From: Aphanomyces cochlioides
Taxonomy: Eukaryota; Oomycota; Saprolegniomycetes; Saprolegniales; Verrucalvaceae
Assembly (NCBI GenBank): GCA_019828595.1
Contig: JAHQRK010000006.1
Coordinates: 1 to 64,000, forward strand
Direction: 5' to 3'
DNA length: 64,000 nt
Of this stretch, positions 1 to 8,959 are shown piece by piece. Both the position numbers and the translations under genes were made by a program. The notes below the pieces were generated by a model. The model saw only the letters and a program-made list of their open reading frames with translations. It was not told the DNA's origin and did not search any database. Each line of letters opens with the position of its first letter. Within the stretch, counting starts at the first letter, position 1.

Positions 1-361
1 AACCCCCAAACCCCAAACCCCCAAACCCCCAAACCCCCAAACCCCCAAACCCCCAAACCCCCAAACCCCCAAACCCCCAAACCCCCAAACCCCCAAACCC
101 CCAAACCCCCAAACCCCCAAACCCCCAAACCCCAAACCCCCAACCCCCAAACCCCCAAACCCCCAAACCCCCAAACCCCCAAACCCCCAAACCCCCAAAC
201 CCCCAAACCCCCAAACCCCCAAACCCCCAAACCCCCAAACCCCCAAACCCCCAAACCCCCAAACCCCCAAACCCCCAAACCCCCAAACCCCCAAACCCCC
301 AAACCCCCAAACCCCCAAACCCCCAAACCCCCAAACCCCCAAACCCCCAAACCCCCAAACC
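1..361. repeat. Telomeric tract (CCCCCAAA)n, left chromosome end
   Basis: About 45 near-perfect copies of CCCCCAAA run from the first base, with occasional shortened units (CCCCAAA, CCCCCAA). The C-rich strand is 5' at the left edge, which is the orientation of a left chromosome end, so the G strand is (TTTGGGGG)n. The same 8-mer recurs at every junction of the retroelements to the right (3585-3606, 6041-6058, 16001-16010), so it acts as a telomere repeat and is not merely a local satellite. Confidence 0.9.
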
Positions 362-363
362 CA

Positions 364-1131
364 GCCCAGGCCACCGCACTCAAGACTCAGTTTGCGAGCC
401 AACTCGCCGCCAACGAAGCCGCCCTCCACGCAACAATCAAGGCATCCGCTCGAGCCGAGCTCGCCGCCCTTGAAGCCACCCTGCCACAAATGCGTGCGTC
501 CTATGTGGACCAACTCAAAAGGTATTTTGAATCTTGTAGCTCATCCCTCGACAGCGCTGCCGCGAACGCCAACCCGGGGAGGCCTGGGGTTCTGGCCGCT
601 GGAGGGCTAGATATCAATTTAATAAAACAAAATTTTCAACAAGATCTTTCCCTTTCTGTGTCCTTTTTAAATGATGCGCTCAACAACGCTTGCTACAAGC
701 ACGTCCTCGAAAGCCAAGCTCGCGAAATGAAGAAAGCCGAAGTTGCCGCCGCCCGAGCCGCCGCCGAAGCCATGGAAGTTGACACTCCCAACGACATCCT
801 CGTGGGACAACTAGTCAAACGCGAAATTTCCAAGAATGTTAGCGCTTTACGTAAAGAAGTAAACTTGTTACGTTCTGCGTTAAAGGACAAAGTTGATCGA
901 CGCTCTTTAAACGACCCGCCCAATCGGCCTGGCAAACCGATTGGGAAGAATGGAAAGACGCCAACTCCCCGAAACGAAGGTGGAGGAAAAGCCCGAGGTC
1001 CGCCGCAAGGCGGAAGCAACGGCAAGCCAAAGAAACGCAACGAAACGCCGAAAGGCGCAGCAGGCGGCGCACCCAAGAAAAAACAGCCGGCTCAACCGAG
1101 CCAGAAGAAACACGCCAAGAAAGACAACTAG
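364..1131 (+). CDS. PLE copy 1 ORF1, coiled-coil/basic gag-like protein (5' truncated)
   Basis: The frame is open from the telomere junction to a TAG at 1129-1131; the first internal ATG is at 490, but the alanine-rich, helix-prone reading continues upstream to 364, so the true N-terminus has been lost. Visible parts are an A/E/K-rich region likely to form coiled coils (upstream of 490 and about residues 70-140 from ATG 490), then a Gly/Pro/Lys-rich tail full of KK, KKK and RG motifs that looks like a nucleic-acid-binding domain. The next ORF begins a few bases after the stop. ORF1 proteins upstream of the RT are known in some telomeric PLEs; no specific domain family is recognised here. It probably coats element RNA (inference). 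Confidence 0.6.
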   Translation, partial: AQATALKTQFASQLAANEAALHATIKASARAELAALEATLPQMRASYVDQLKRYFESCSSSLDSAAANANPGRPGVLAAGGLDINLIKQNFQQDLSLSVSFLNDALNNACYKHVLESQAREMKKAEVAAARAAAEAMEVDTPNDILVGQLVKREISKNVSALRKEVNLLRSALKDKVDRRSLNDPPNRPGKPIGKNGKTPTPRNEGGGKARGPPQGGSNGKPKKRNETPKGAAGGAPKKKQPAQPSQKKHAKKDN

Positions 1132-3109
1132 TCTTGGTCAACAATGCGATTGACCCTTCAGCGTCGACGATACGTAATGCAGTTAATATATTTGCGTGTC
1201 GCTATGTCGGTGCTGTCGACTTGGAACCCTACAACCTTGCCTACCATGACCTGACACCATCGGAAACGATGGTCCCTGCTGCTTTACAACGTTTACTTGG
1301 CCTTGGCCTGAAATTCTGTCCCACCCCACGTCACATCACACCCATTGATGTGGGGAACATATGGATTACTTTGAACGAACCATTCGACTAAAATATCTTT
1401 TCGAAAGGTCAGATGCTAACTCTAGAAAAAATATGCATCTTGTCCCGCGAGTGACCGACACCGGTCCAAAAAATATGCATGCGACAGAAACTCTTGCCAA
1501 TTCGTCTAATAAGAGGAAACGCGAATGGAAACCATCTCCGGTCTACGTTCGGAACGCTTCTTTTCAGCCACCTCCAGCGTCCCGCATACTGGAAGAGGCT
1601 TTAGACACAACTCGATTAGCTCTTAGATCTATCGTGCTACCTTCACGAAATAAGTCCAACTTGAACCGTGAACACAAAGCTCTCCTTAGACTAATTCGAA
1701 CGTCCAATCTACATGTATTATCCACGGATAAAAATCTTGGTCCAGCTATTATGACCAGAGAACAATACATCCAGTGGTGTCTCACACACTTACGAGACAC
1801 TACAACATACAGTAGATCCCTATCACCACTCAATGCAGTCGTTCGTTTGTTACGCACGCGCGTCAGACGCTTCTACCAAACGATTCGCGACGACTACAGT
1901 CATCGACATGATTGGAAAGACACAAAAATCATCCAACATGAACTGGAATTTAAGGATATCAATAAATTCTATGCTTTGGCTAAAGTCCACAAGCCTACCC
2001 TTCAACTAAGGCCTATAGTGTCCAACACATACACTATATTTGAAGGCTTGTCTAAGTGGTTGGACTTCAAACTGAAACCATACCTCTTGCAAACACAATC
2101 ATATCTCAGAGATTCCGACTCCTTTATCGATGTCATTTCGACGTTGGATGCGGATGATGATGATATGCTTGTCACGTACGATGTAACCTCTCTGTATACA
2201 AACATCCCTACAGATCGAGCAATACATATCATACAGTACATTGTAAGAGACGATCCATGGTGTGACGCCATTGTAAATGGACTGCAGTTACTTCTCACGT
2301 CCAACTATTTCACATTCGGCGATACAACATGGCTTCAAATAAATGGTACAGCCATGGGAACTCCCGTTGCACCCACGTACGCTTCACTGTATCTAGCTTA
2401 TTTTGAGGAAACAGTACTACTTCCCATGTTTACTTCCCAACTGAAGTACTACACTCGATACATTGACGATGGATTCTTCATCGTTCGTAATTTCTCGACC
2501 AATCGGTTTCTTGCAAATCACCTCTTTGCACTATTCCGACGAGAATCGAAGCTAAGTTTCACCCATACACTGGATTCAAACACTATCCCCTTCCTGGATT
2601 TATGGGTGATCAAAGACGGATCAAAGTACACACATAGAACCCATCAAAAGGCTCTTAACCTGTATTTATACATCCCTGCAACAAGTGCACATCCTCCTGG
2701 TGTACTCAAAGGACTCCTATACGGACTTGTAAAGAAATATCGCAAACAAAACCCTCGCGATAGTGACTTTAAAGACTTTATTAACAAGCTTTTGACTCGC
2801 CTTATGTATAGAGGCTACCGAAAGGAACTTCTCTTACGACTGTTTCGTCAGGCACTTGACGCAGTCACGAAACCAAAAGCACATGAGAAAGTCATATACT
2901 ATAAAGTTCCGTATGATCCAAACGGGCCTTCTTCTCACGAATTGAAGAGACTATTATACTTTGATTCATATAAAGAAGGTCTACGACAAATCGGGGTAGA
3001 TCGCATAGCAATATGCTATCTCAAACCACCAACCTTAAAGTCTAAACTTAGTCCATCTCGACTCAAACTAGACACCACCCCGACACCTGCTAGTCTACTC
3101 GACAACTAG
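1131..3109 (+). pseudogene. PLE copy 1 ORF2, reverse transcriptase (one frameshift)
   Basis: PLE-type RT. From the ATG at 1361 it encodes 582 residues; an N-terminal part rich in leucine and glycine (VPAAL..LLGLGLKFCPTP) lies upstream in another frame. The two frames are separated by loss of one G in the run before GAACATATGG (four Gs here, five in copies 2-4). RT motifs are complete: K-V-H-KP near residue 207, catalytic Asp 274 in YDVTSLYTNIP, the GTAMGTPVAPT block, and YIDD at 368-371. The C-terminus ends about 25 residues after the typical PLE linker (RIAICYLKPPTLKSKLS) with no GIY-YIG endonuclease. The ATG at 1361 is present in all copies, so a shorter product remains possible. Confidence 0.85.
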
Positions 3110-3125
3110 TACAGGTGTCGGGGTG
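3076..3125 (+). other. Conserved RNA hairpin spanning the PLE ORF2 stop codon
   Basis: CACCCCGACACCTG at 3076-3089 pairs perfectly with CAGGTGTCGGGGTG at 3112-3125 (14 bp). An inner 5-bp CTAGT/ACTAG stem lies between them and includes the TAG stop at 3107-3109. The same hairpin is present in copy 2 (5534-5583) and copy 4 (15493-15542). Just downstream is a degenerate telomere-like stretch (units of CCCCCGAAA, CCCCTAAA). Function is unknown; roles in 3'-end recognition by the RT or in translation termination are guesses. Confidence 0.65.
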
Positions 3126-3426
3126 AAACCACCAACCCCCGAAACCCCCAACCCCGAAACCCCTAAACCCCAAACTTCCATGGAACTTCCTCCCCAAGGA
3201 ACTTCCCCCATGGAAATCCCCCAGGGGCCCCCGAAAATCCCCCCGGGGCCCCCAAATCCCCCTTATCCGGATATCCGGATAAAGCTGGCAAGCTTCTGAA
3301 CTGACTAACTGATCCCCTCAGTCACTTCATGCTTGCACAATCAGCGACATAACTCACACTGAAGAAGGCAAACGAAAGGACCAATGAAATTAGATTACAA
3401 GTGCCTACAACCAATTAAAACGAGCC

Positions 3427-3488
3427 CTGGGAGGCTCCGCCTCCCAGACCCTCCGGACGCCCTTCGGGCGTGACGCGCTAAAGCGCGT
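3427..3488 (+). other. GC-rich hairpin array in PLE 3' UTR
   Basis: Three perfect stem-loops stand in a row: CTGGGAGGC-TCC-GCCTCCCAG (3427-3447), ACGCCC-TTC-GGGCGT (3457-3471) and ACGCGCT-AA-AGCGCGT (3473-3488). Looser ones follow (GTCGCTTCGCTC, CTCGCTTCGCTCGCG). Copies 2 and 4 carry the same array. Such a compact array next to the telomere-annealing 3' end is a good candidate for the structure recognised by the element's RT, though that is inference. Confidence 0.6.
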
Positions 3489-3584
3489 GGTCGCTTCGCT
3501 CCGTAGTTGTAGCGTTAATTTTTAATTCACCCCTTTGTGACAAAGCTCGCTTCGCTCGCGTGGTCCCGTCGCCTCTCCCTGCTT

Positions 3585-3606
3585 ACCCCCAAACCCCCAA
3601 ACCCCC
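3585..3606. repeat. Interstitial telomeric repeat between PLE copies 1 and 2
   Basis: A stretch of two to three CCCCCAAA units forms the 3' terminus of copy 1 and joins directly to the 5' end of copy 2 (CCTCAGTACACTGG). It records the former chromosome end onto which copy 1 was added. Confidence 0.85.
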
Positions 3607-6042
3607 TCAGTACACTGGGGGGGACGAATGCAAACGACATCGATTGCCTGACCGAAAGCGAAAAACCGTTGCAGTTACTACATACAGAAGAAGACCTGCT
3701 ATTAGACGTTAACTCTAATTATCGTCTGGTCCCAGCTGCTTTAAAACGTTTACTTGGCCTTGGCCTGAAATTCTGTCCCACCCCACGTCACATCACACCC
3801 ATTGATGTGGGGGAACATATGGATTACTTTGAACGAACCATTCGTCTAAAATATCTTTACGAAAGGTCAGATGATAACTCTAGAAAAAATATGCATCTTG
3901 TCCCGCGAGTGACCGACACCGGTCCAAAAAATATGCATGCGACAGAAACTCTTGCCAATTCGTCTAATAAGAGGAAACGCGAATGGAAACCATCTCCGGT
4001 CTACGTTCGGAACGCTTCTTTTCAGCCACCTCCAGCGTCCCGCATACTGGAAGAGGCTTTAGACACAACTCGATTAGCTCTTAGATCTATCGTGCTACCT
4101 TCACGAAACAAGTCCAACTTGAACCGTGAACACAAAGCTCTCCTTAGACTAATTCGAACGTCCAATCTACATGTATTATCCACGGATAAAAATCTTGGTC
4201 CAGCTATTATGACCAGAGAACAATACATCCAGTGGTGTCTCACACACTTACGAGACACTACAACATACAGTAGATCCCTATCACCACTCAATGCAGTCGT
4301 TCGTTTGTTACGCACGCGCGTCAGACGCTTCTACCAAACGATTCGCGACGACTACAGTCATCGACATGATTGGAAAGACACAAAAATCATCCAACATGAA
4401 CTGGAATTTAAGGATATCAATAAATTCTATGCTTTGGCTAAAGTCCACAAGCCTACCCTTCAACTAAGGCCTATAGTGTCCAACTCATACACTATATTTG
4501 AAGGCTTGTCTAAGTGGTTGGACTTCAAACTGAAACCATACCTCTTGCAAACACAATCATATCTCAGAGATTCCGACTCCTTTATCGATGTCCTTTTGAC
4601 GTTGGATGCGGATGATGATGATATGCTTGTCACGTACGATGTAACCTCTCTGTATACAAACATCCCTACAGATCGAGCAATACATATCATACAGTACATT
4701 GTAAGAGACGATCCATGGTGTGACGCCATTGTAAATGGACTGCAGTTACTTCTCACGTCCAACTATTTCACATTCGGCGACACAATCTGGCTTCAGATAA
4801 ACGGTACAGCCATGGGAACACCTGTTGCACCCACGTACGCTTCGCTGTATCTAGCTTATTTTGAGGAAACAGTACTACTTCCCATGTTTACTTCCCAACT
4901 GAAGTACTACACTCGATACATTGACGATGGATTCTTCATCGTTCGTAATTTCTCAACCAATCGGTTTCTTGCAAATCACCTCTTTGCACTATTCCGACGA
5001 GAATCGAAGCTAAGTTTCACCCATACACTGGATTCAAACACTATCCCCTTCCTGGATTTATGGGTGATCAAAGACGGATCAAAGTACACACATAGAACCC
5101 ATCAAAAGGCTCTTAACCTGTATTTATACATCCCTGCAACAAGTGCACATCCTCCTGGTGTACTCAAAGGACTCCTATACGGACTTGTAAAGAAATATCG
5201 CAAACAAAACCCTCGCGATAGTGACTTTAAAGACTTTATTAACAAGCTTTTGACTCGCCTTATGTATAGAGGCTACCGAAAGGAACTTCTCTTACGACTG
5301 TTTCGTCAGGCACTTGACGCAGTCACGAAACCAAAAGCACATGAGAAAGTCATATACTATAAAGTTCCGTATGATCCAAACGGGCCTTCTTCTCACGAAT
5401 TGAAGAGACTATTATACTTTGATTCATATAAAGATGGTCTACGACAAATCGGGGTAGATCGCATAGCAATATGCTATCTCAAACCACCAACCTTAAAGTC
5501 TAAACTTAGTCCATCTCGACTCAAACTAGACACCACCCCGACACCTGCTAGTCTACTCGACAACTAGTACAGGTGTCGGGGTGAAACCACCAACCCCCGA
5601 AACCCCCAACCCCGAAACCCCTAAACCCCAAACTTCCATGGAACTTCCTCCCCAAGGAACTTCCCCCATGGAAATCCCCCAGGGGCCCCCGAAATCCCCC
5701 CGGGGCCCCCAAATCCCCCTTATCCGGATATCCGGATAAAGCTGGCAAGCTTCTGAACTGACTAACTGATCCCCTCAGTCACTTCATGCTTGCACAATCA
5801 GCGACATAACTCACACTGAAGAAGGCAAACGAAAGGACCAATGAAATTAGATTACGAGTGCCTACAACCAAATAAAACGAGCCCTGGGAGGCTCCGCCTC
5901 CCAGACCCTCCGGACGCCCTTCGGGCGTGACGCGCTAAAGCGCGTGGTCGCTTCGCTCCGTAGTTGTAGCGTTAATTTTTAATTCACCCCTTTGTGACAA
6001 AGCTCGCTTCGCTCGCGTGGTCCCGTCGCCTCTCCCTGCTTA
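3604..6042 (+). mobile_element. Penelope-like element copy 2, with ~123 bp virus-like 5' tag
   Basis: A 5'-truncated EN-minus PLE with an uninterrupted RT frame. Bases 3604-3726 match the sequence that joins virus to PLE at 13557-13679 (and 7389-7511 inverted) and have no counterpart in copy 1; PLE homology to copy 1 starts at about 3727. The element ends in the same hairpin-rich 3' UTR and telomeric repeats as copy 1. Its left end is joined to telomeric repeats, which suggests truncation or abortive reverse transcription followed by capping. Confidence 0.85.
3819..5567 (+). CDS. PLE copy 2 reverse transcriptase (intact frame)
   Basis: 582 residues from the shared ATG (GEH-MDYFERT). The same frame is open further upstream through the LLGLGLKFCPTP segment, the ~123-bp tag and even the telomeric repeats, to 3537, but without an in-frame ATG. 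All PLE RT motifs are intact (YDVTSLYTNIP, GTAMGTPVAPT, YIDD). No endonuclease domain follows. It differs from the other copies by a few substitutions (for example NSYTIF, FIDVLLTLD). Of the four copies this one and copy 4 are the best candidates for an active enzyme. The true start codon is uncertain because the conserved N-terminal block lies upstream of the first ATG. Confidence 0.82.
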   Translation: MDYFERTIRLKYLYERSDDNSRKNMHLVPRVTDTGPKNMHATETLANSSNKRKREWKPSPVYVRNASFQPPPASRILEEALDTTRLALRSIVLPSRNKSNLNREHKALLRLIRTSNLHVLSTDKNLGPAIMTREQYIQWCLTHLRDTTTYSRSLSPLNAVVRLLRTRVRRFYQTIRDDYSHRHDWKDTKIIQHELEFKDINKFYALAKVHKPTLQLRPIVSNSYTIFEGLSKWLDFKLKPYLLQTQSYLRDSDSFIDVLLTLDADDDDMLVTYDVTSLYTNIPTDRAIHIIQYIVRDDPWCDAIVNGLQLLLTSNYFTFGDTIWLQINGTAMGTPVAPTYASLYLAYFEETVLLPMFTSQLKYYTRYIDDGFFIVRNFSTNRFLANHLFALFRRESKLSFTHTLDSNTIPFLDLWVIKDGSKYTHRTHQKALNLYLYIPATSAHPPGVLKGLLYGLVKKYRKQNPRDSDFKDFINKLLTRLMYRGYRKELLLRLFRQALDAVTKPKAHEKVIYYKVPYDPNGPSSHELKRLLYFDSYKDGLRQIGVDRIAICYLKPPTLKSKLSPSRLKLDTTPTPASLLDN

Positions 6043-6058
6043 CCCCCAAACCCCCAAA
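6041..6058. repeat. Interstitial telomeric repeat at the break in PLE copy 3
   Basis: ACCCCCAAACCCCCAAA lies between the 3' end of copy 2 and the broken end of inverted copy 3. Read on the minus strand, PLE3 runs ...CCTGGATTT and then GGGGGTTTGGGGG. The TTT is shared by PLE and telomere repeat, which is what telomere addition to a broken end with 3-nt microhomology would leave. Confidence 0.85.
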
Positions 6059-7388
6059 TCCAGGAAGGGGATAGTGTTTGAATCCAGTGTATGGGTGAAA
6101 CTTAGCTTCGATTCTCGTCGGAATAGTGCAAAGAGGTGATTTGCAAGAAACCGATTGGTCGAGAAATTACGAACGATGAAGAATCCATCGTCAATGTATC
6201 GAGTGTAGTACTTCAGTTGGGAAGTAAACATGGGAAGTAGTACTGTTTCCTCAAAATAAGCTAGATACAGTGAAGCGTACGTGGGTGCAACGGGAGTTCC
6301 CATGGCTGTACCATTTATTTGAAGCCATGTTGTATCGCCGAATGTGAAATAGTTGGACGTGAGAAGTAACTGCAGTCCATTTACAATGGCGTCACACCAT
6401 GGATCGTCTCTTACAATGTACTGTATGATATGTATTGCTCGATCTGTAGGGATGTTTGTATACAGAGAGGTTACATCGTACGTGACAAGCATATCATCAT
6501 CATCCGCATCCAACGTCGAAAGGACATCGATAAAGGAGTCGGAATCTCTGAGATATGATTGTGTTTGCAAGAGGTATGGTTTCAGTTTGAAGTCCAACCA
6601 CTTAGACAAGCCTTCAAATATAGTGTATGTGTTGGACACTATAGGCCTTAGTTGAAGGGTAGGCTTGTGGACTTTAGCCAAAGCATAGAATTTATTGATA
6701 TCCTTAAATTCCAGTTCATGTTGGATGATTTTTGTGTCTTTCCAATCATGTCGATGACTGTAGTCGTCGCGAATCGTTTGGTAGAAGCGTCTGACGCGCG
6801 TGCGTAACAAACGAACGACTGCATTGAGTGGTGATAGGGATCTACTGTATGTTGTAGTGTCTCGTAAGTGTGTGAGACACCACTGGATGTATTGTTCTCT
6901 GGTCATAATAGCTGGACCAAGATTTTTATCCGTGGATAATACATGTAGATTGGACGTTCGAATTAGTCTAAGGAGAGCTTTGTGTTCACGGTTCAAGTTA
7001 GACTTGTTTCGTGAAGGTAGCACGATAGATCTAAGAGCTAATCGAGTTGTGTCTAAAGCCTCTTCCAGTATGCGGGACGCTGGAGGTGGCTGAAAAGAAG
7101 CGTTCCGAACGTAGACCGGAGATGGTTTCCATTCGCGTTTCCTCTTATTAGACGAATTGGCAAGAGTTTCTGTCGCATGCATATTTTTTGGACCGGTGTC
7201 GGTCACTCGCGGGACAAGATGCATATTTTTTCTAGAGTTATCATCTGACCTTTCGTAAAGATATTTTAGACGAATGGTTCGTTCAAAGTAATCCATATGT
7301 TCCCCCACATCAATGGGTGTGATGTGACGTGGGGTGGGACAGAATTTCAGGCCAAGGCCAAGTAAACGTTTTAAAGCAGCTGGGACCA
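6059..7388 (-). pseudogene. PLE copy 3, inverted RT fragment, 3' truncated
   Basis: The minus-strand RT frame runs from the ATG at 7296 (with the upstream conserved block to 7388) through YDVTSLYTNIP, GTAMGTPVAPT and YIDD, and stops abruptly after TIPFLDL where telomeric repeats begin at 6058. The last ~165 codons, the stop hairpin and the 3' UTR are missing. It lacks the 6-nt insertion of copy 4 but shares with it a derived synonymous change (AAGTCTAACTTG) not seen in copies 1 and 2, which supports a common origin with copy 4 by inverted duplication. Confidence 0.87.
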
Positions 7389-7402
7389 GACGATAATTAG
7401 AG

Positions 7403-7576
7403 TTAACGTCTAATAGCAGGTCTTCTTCTGTATGTAGTAACTGCAACGGTTTTTCGCTTTCGGTCAGGCAATCGATGTCGTTTGCATTCGTCCCCCCCAG
7501 TGTACTGAGGGCCTTGTGCACGTGGACGCCTAGGAGCAGGCAATGGTCTTCCTCTTCGTGATCTTGTTGAAACCAT
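7403..7576 (-). CDS. Arginine-rich 57-aa viral ORF (minus copy)
   Basis: Mirror copy of the ORF at 13492-13665: 57 residues, 16 of them arginine, starting 17 nt after the capsid stop. The 3' part lies in the ~123-bp segment that is also present at the start of PLE copy 2. Confidence 0.45.
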   Translation of the reverse strand: MVSTRSRRGRPLPAPRRPRAQGPQYTGGDECKRHRLPDRKRKTVAVTTYRRRPAIRR

Positions 7577-7593
7577 GCAAAATGAGAAATGTA

Positions 7594-8676
7594 TTAATCA
7601 GTGACTTGTGCAGCCAAGTTATTAAAGACTTCATCGGCTCCTGGTTCCATGTATTGAAACTTGGACTCGAGATCTTTCCACTGGACGTGAAAGACAAGTT
7701 CAATGTCGTAGTAGATCTGATAGGAAAATCCTGTACCGCTTCGTTCGCTCCGCTGTAAAATGAACGTTGCCATTTCATGCATCGAGGGCACTTCGGTCGT
7801 TCGGTGCCAAGTTTCCTTGTACTCATCCTCTGCTACTTCGTTCACAACGGTCTTGTTCCCCATGCGATAGTTGCCAGTAAACACGATATCACGGTTAAAT
7901 AGTCCTTTTTCTGTTGCTGCGCCATTGTAAGATCGAATTGTCTTGGAGTGGGCATGACGATGAAGTTTGCGGTACTTGGAATAGATGACGCTTGGAGTGC
8001 CTTCAGTTGTCACAAAAGGTGGGCATTGTTGGCCATGGTGATAACACCAGATATCCGCTTCTTGATCATTGGCATCATTTGTCCAGAAGCGTACACGATA
8101 GTGCGAGGATAACACAGTCCAGTAGCGATAGATATTCGACCAAAATTCACGCATAATGGGTCGTTCACGGCTTCCAGCGCCATCAGCCGTTTGAGCAGCA
8201 GGTGTCGGGTCTTCCGTGTAAGTGTACGTAGTGATAGAGTCCCAAATAGAGTTCAGGCGGATTGTAACATTCTTGACGGCAGTTGCCCCAGTTCCAGTAG
8301 CAAGTGTTAAGGTTCCAGTCGTGTAAAACGGCAAGATCGTGTTTTGAGTGTCCATAAAAGGACGCAGACGAGGAGCATAAAATGGGTCGACGCTTGACTC
8401 GGATCCATCGGTTCGGCCAGTTCGTCCAGAAGCAGCAAATAGTTCAACACCAGCACCAAACCCGCCATCATCGTCACGTGGAGCAGGTTCAGGGATAGGA
8501 TTATCAAGACGTGTTCGTGGTTCGCCTTCAGGGATCGGATCCATGTCAACATCTTCAGGAGGGACAACGTTCGGGCCACTTCCTCGGAATCGCTTGTCGT
8601 CCGCGTGTTTACGTTGCGCGTCTTGTTCTCTCTTTCTTCGTTGAGCTACAGTGTCAGTGTTTCCCCAGTTAACCAT
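7594..8676 (-). CDS. Jelly-roll-like capsid protein (minus copy)
   Basis: 360 residues, same as the protein at 12392-13474: basic N-terminus (RRKREQDAQRKH), acidic/proline linker, then a beta-rich body with LNSIWD and YRYWTVLSSHYRVRFW segments like those of CRESS-DNA virus capsids. Starts 4 nt after the stop of the 86-aa ORF. The reading frame is complete. Confidence 0.7.
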   Translation of the reverse strand: MVNWGNTDTVAQRRKREQDAQRKHADDKRFRGSGPNVVPPEDVDMDPIPEGEPRTRLDNPIPEPAPRDDDGGFGAGVELFAASGRTGRTDGSESSVDPFYAPRLRPFMDTQNTILPFYTTGTLTLATGTGATAVKNVTIRLNSIWDSITTYTYTEDPTPAAQTADGAGSRERPIMREFWSNIYRYWTVLSSHYRVRFWTNDANDQEADIWCYHHGQQCPPFVTTEGTPSVIYSKYRKLHRHAHSKTIRSYNGAATEKGLFNRDIVFTGNYRMGNKTVVNEVAEDEYKETWHRTTEVPSMHEMATFILQRSERSGTGFSYQIYYDIELVFHVQWKDLESKFQYMEPGADEVFNNLAAQVTD

Positions 8677-8680
8677 CTTC

Positions 8681-8941
8681 TTACTTGTGCGCTAAATCGG
8701 AAATGGCGTGTATGGCACTGGACCCCAGTTTGTATGCCGCAGTCGTAACAGAATACCCGCTAGTGACAATAGCTGCTGTGATTTTGTTCATAGGCCATCC
8801 ATTGCGTTGTCCTATTTCATACAACACCATATATGTTTCGAGTAGATTGGGCTGTCTGTTCCCTAGTCGTCTTGCACGCGCCGCCATTCGTTGAGCCCTG
8901 ATGTGTGCTTCTTGGACATAAGGGTTCTCGTTCCAATCCAT
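8681..8941 (-). CDS. 86-aa viral ORF between Rep and capsid (minus copy)
   Basis: Identical to the ORF at 12127-12387. Arg/Ala-rich N-terminal half and a hydrophobic/amphipathic C-terminal half. No family recognised. Confidence 0.5.
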   Translation of the reverse strand: MDWNENPYVQEAHIRAQRMAARARRLGNRQPNLLETYMVLYEIGQRNGWPMNKITAAIVTSGYSVTTAAYKLGSSAIHAISDLAHK

Positions 8942-8959
8942 GGCAAAATGTATTATGAA

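Larger units (their letters stand above)
362..3584 (+). mobile_element. Penelope-like element copy 1 (outermost, endonuclease-lacking)
   Basis: This PLE has an alanine-rich ORF1, a reverse-transcriptase ORF2 and a ~475-nt 3' region that ends in CCCCCAAA repeats. Sense reads away from the telomere, as expected if cDNA was primed from the 3' end of the G-strand overhang. The 5' end is truncated inside ORF1, directly abutting the telomeric tract. Downstream of about 1270 it is almost identical to copies 2-4; upstream it is unrelated to them. A 1-nt deletion breaks ORF2. Terminal EN-minus PLEs are known from bdelloid rotifers, fungi and other eukaryotes. Confidence 0.88.

Noticed and set aside
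1..361. Terminal C/A tract as a simple low-complexity artefact
   Set aside because: The same 8-mer occurs at each PLE and break junction, which an artefact would not explain.
3358..3400. Possible hammerhead ribozyme core in the PLE 3' UTR (CTGAAGA...CGAAAGG)
   Set aside because: Hammerheads are known in PLEs, but here only 8 nt separate CTGAAGA from GAAA, with no pairing for stem II, and stems I and III are not evident.
5548..5748. Minus-strand Gly/Phe-rich ORF across the PLE 3' UTR
   Set aside because: It is the complement of GC-rich 3' UTR and telomere-like sequence; it has no codon or domain signal.
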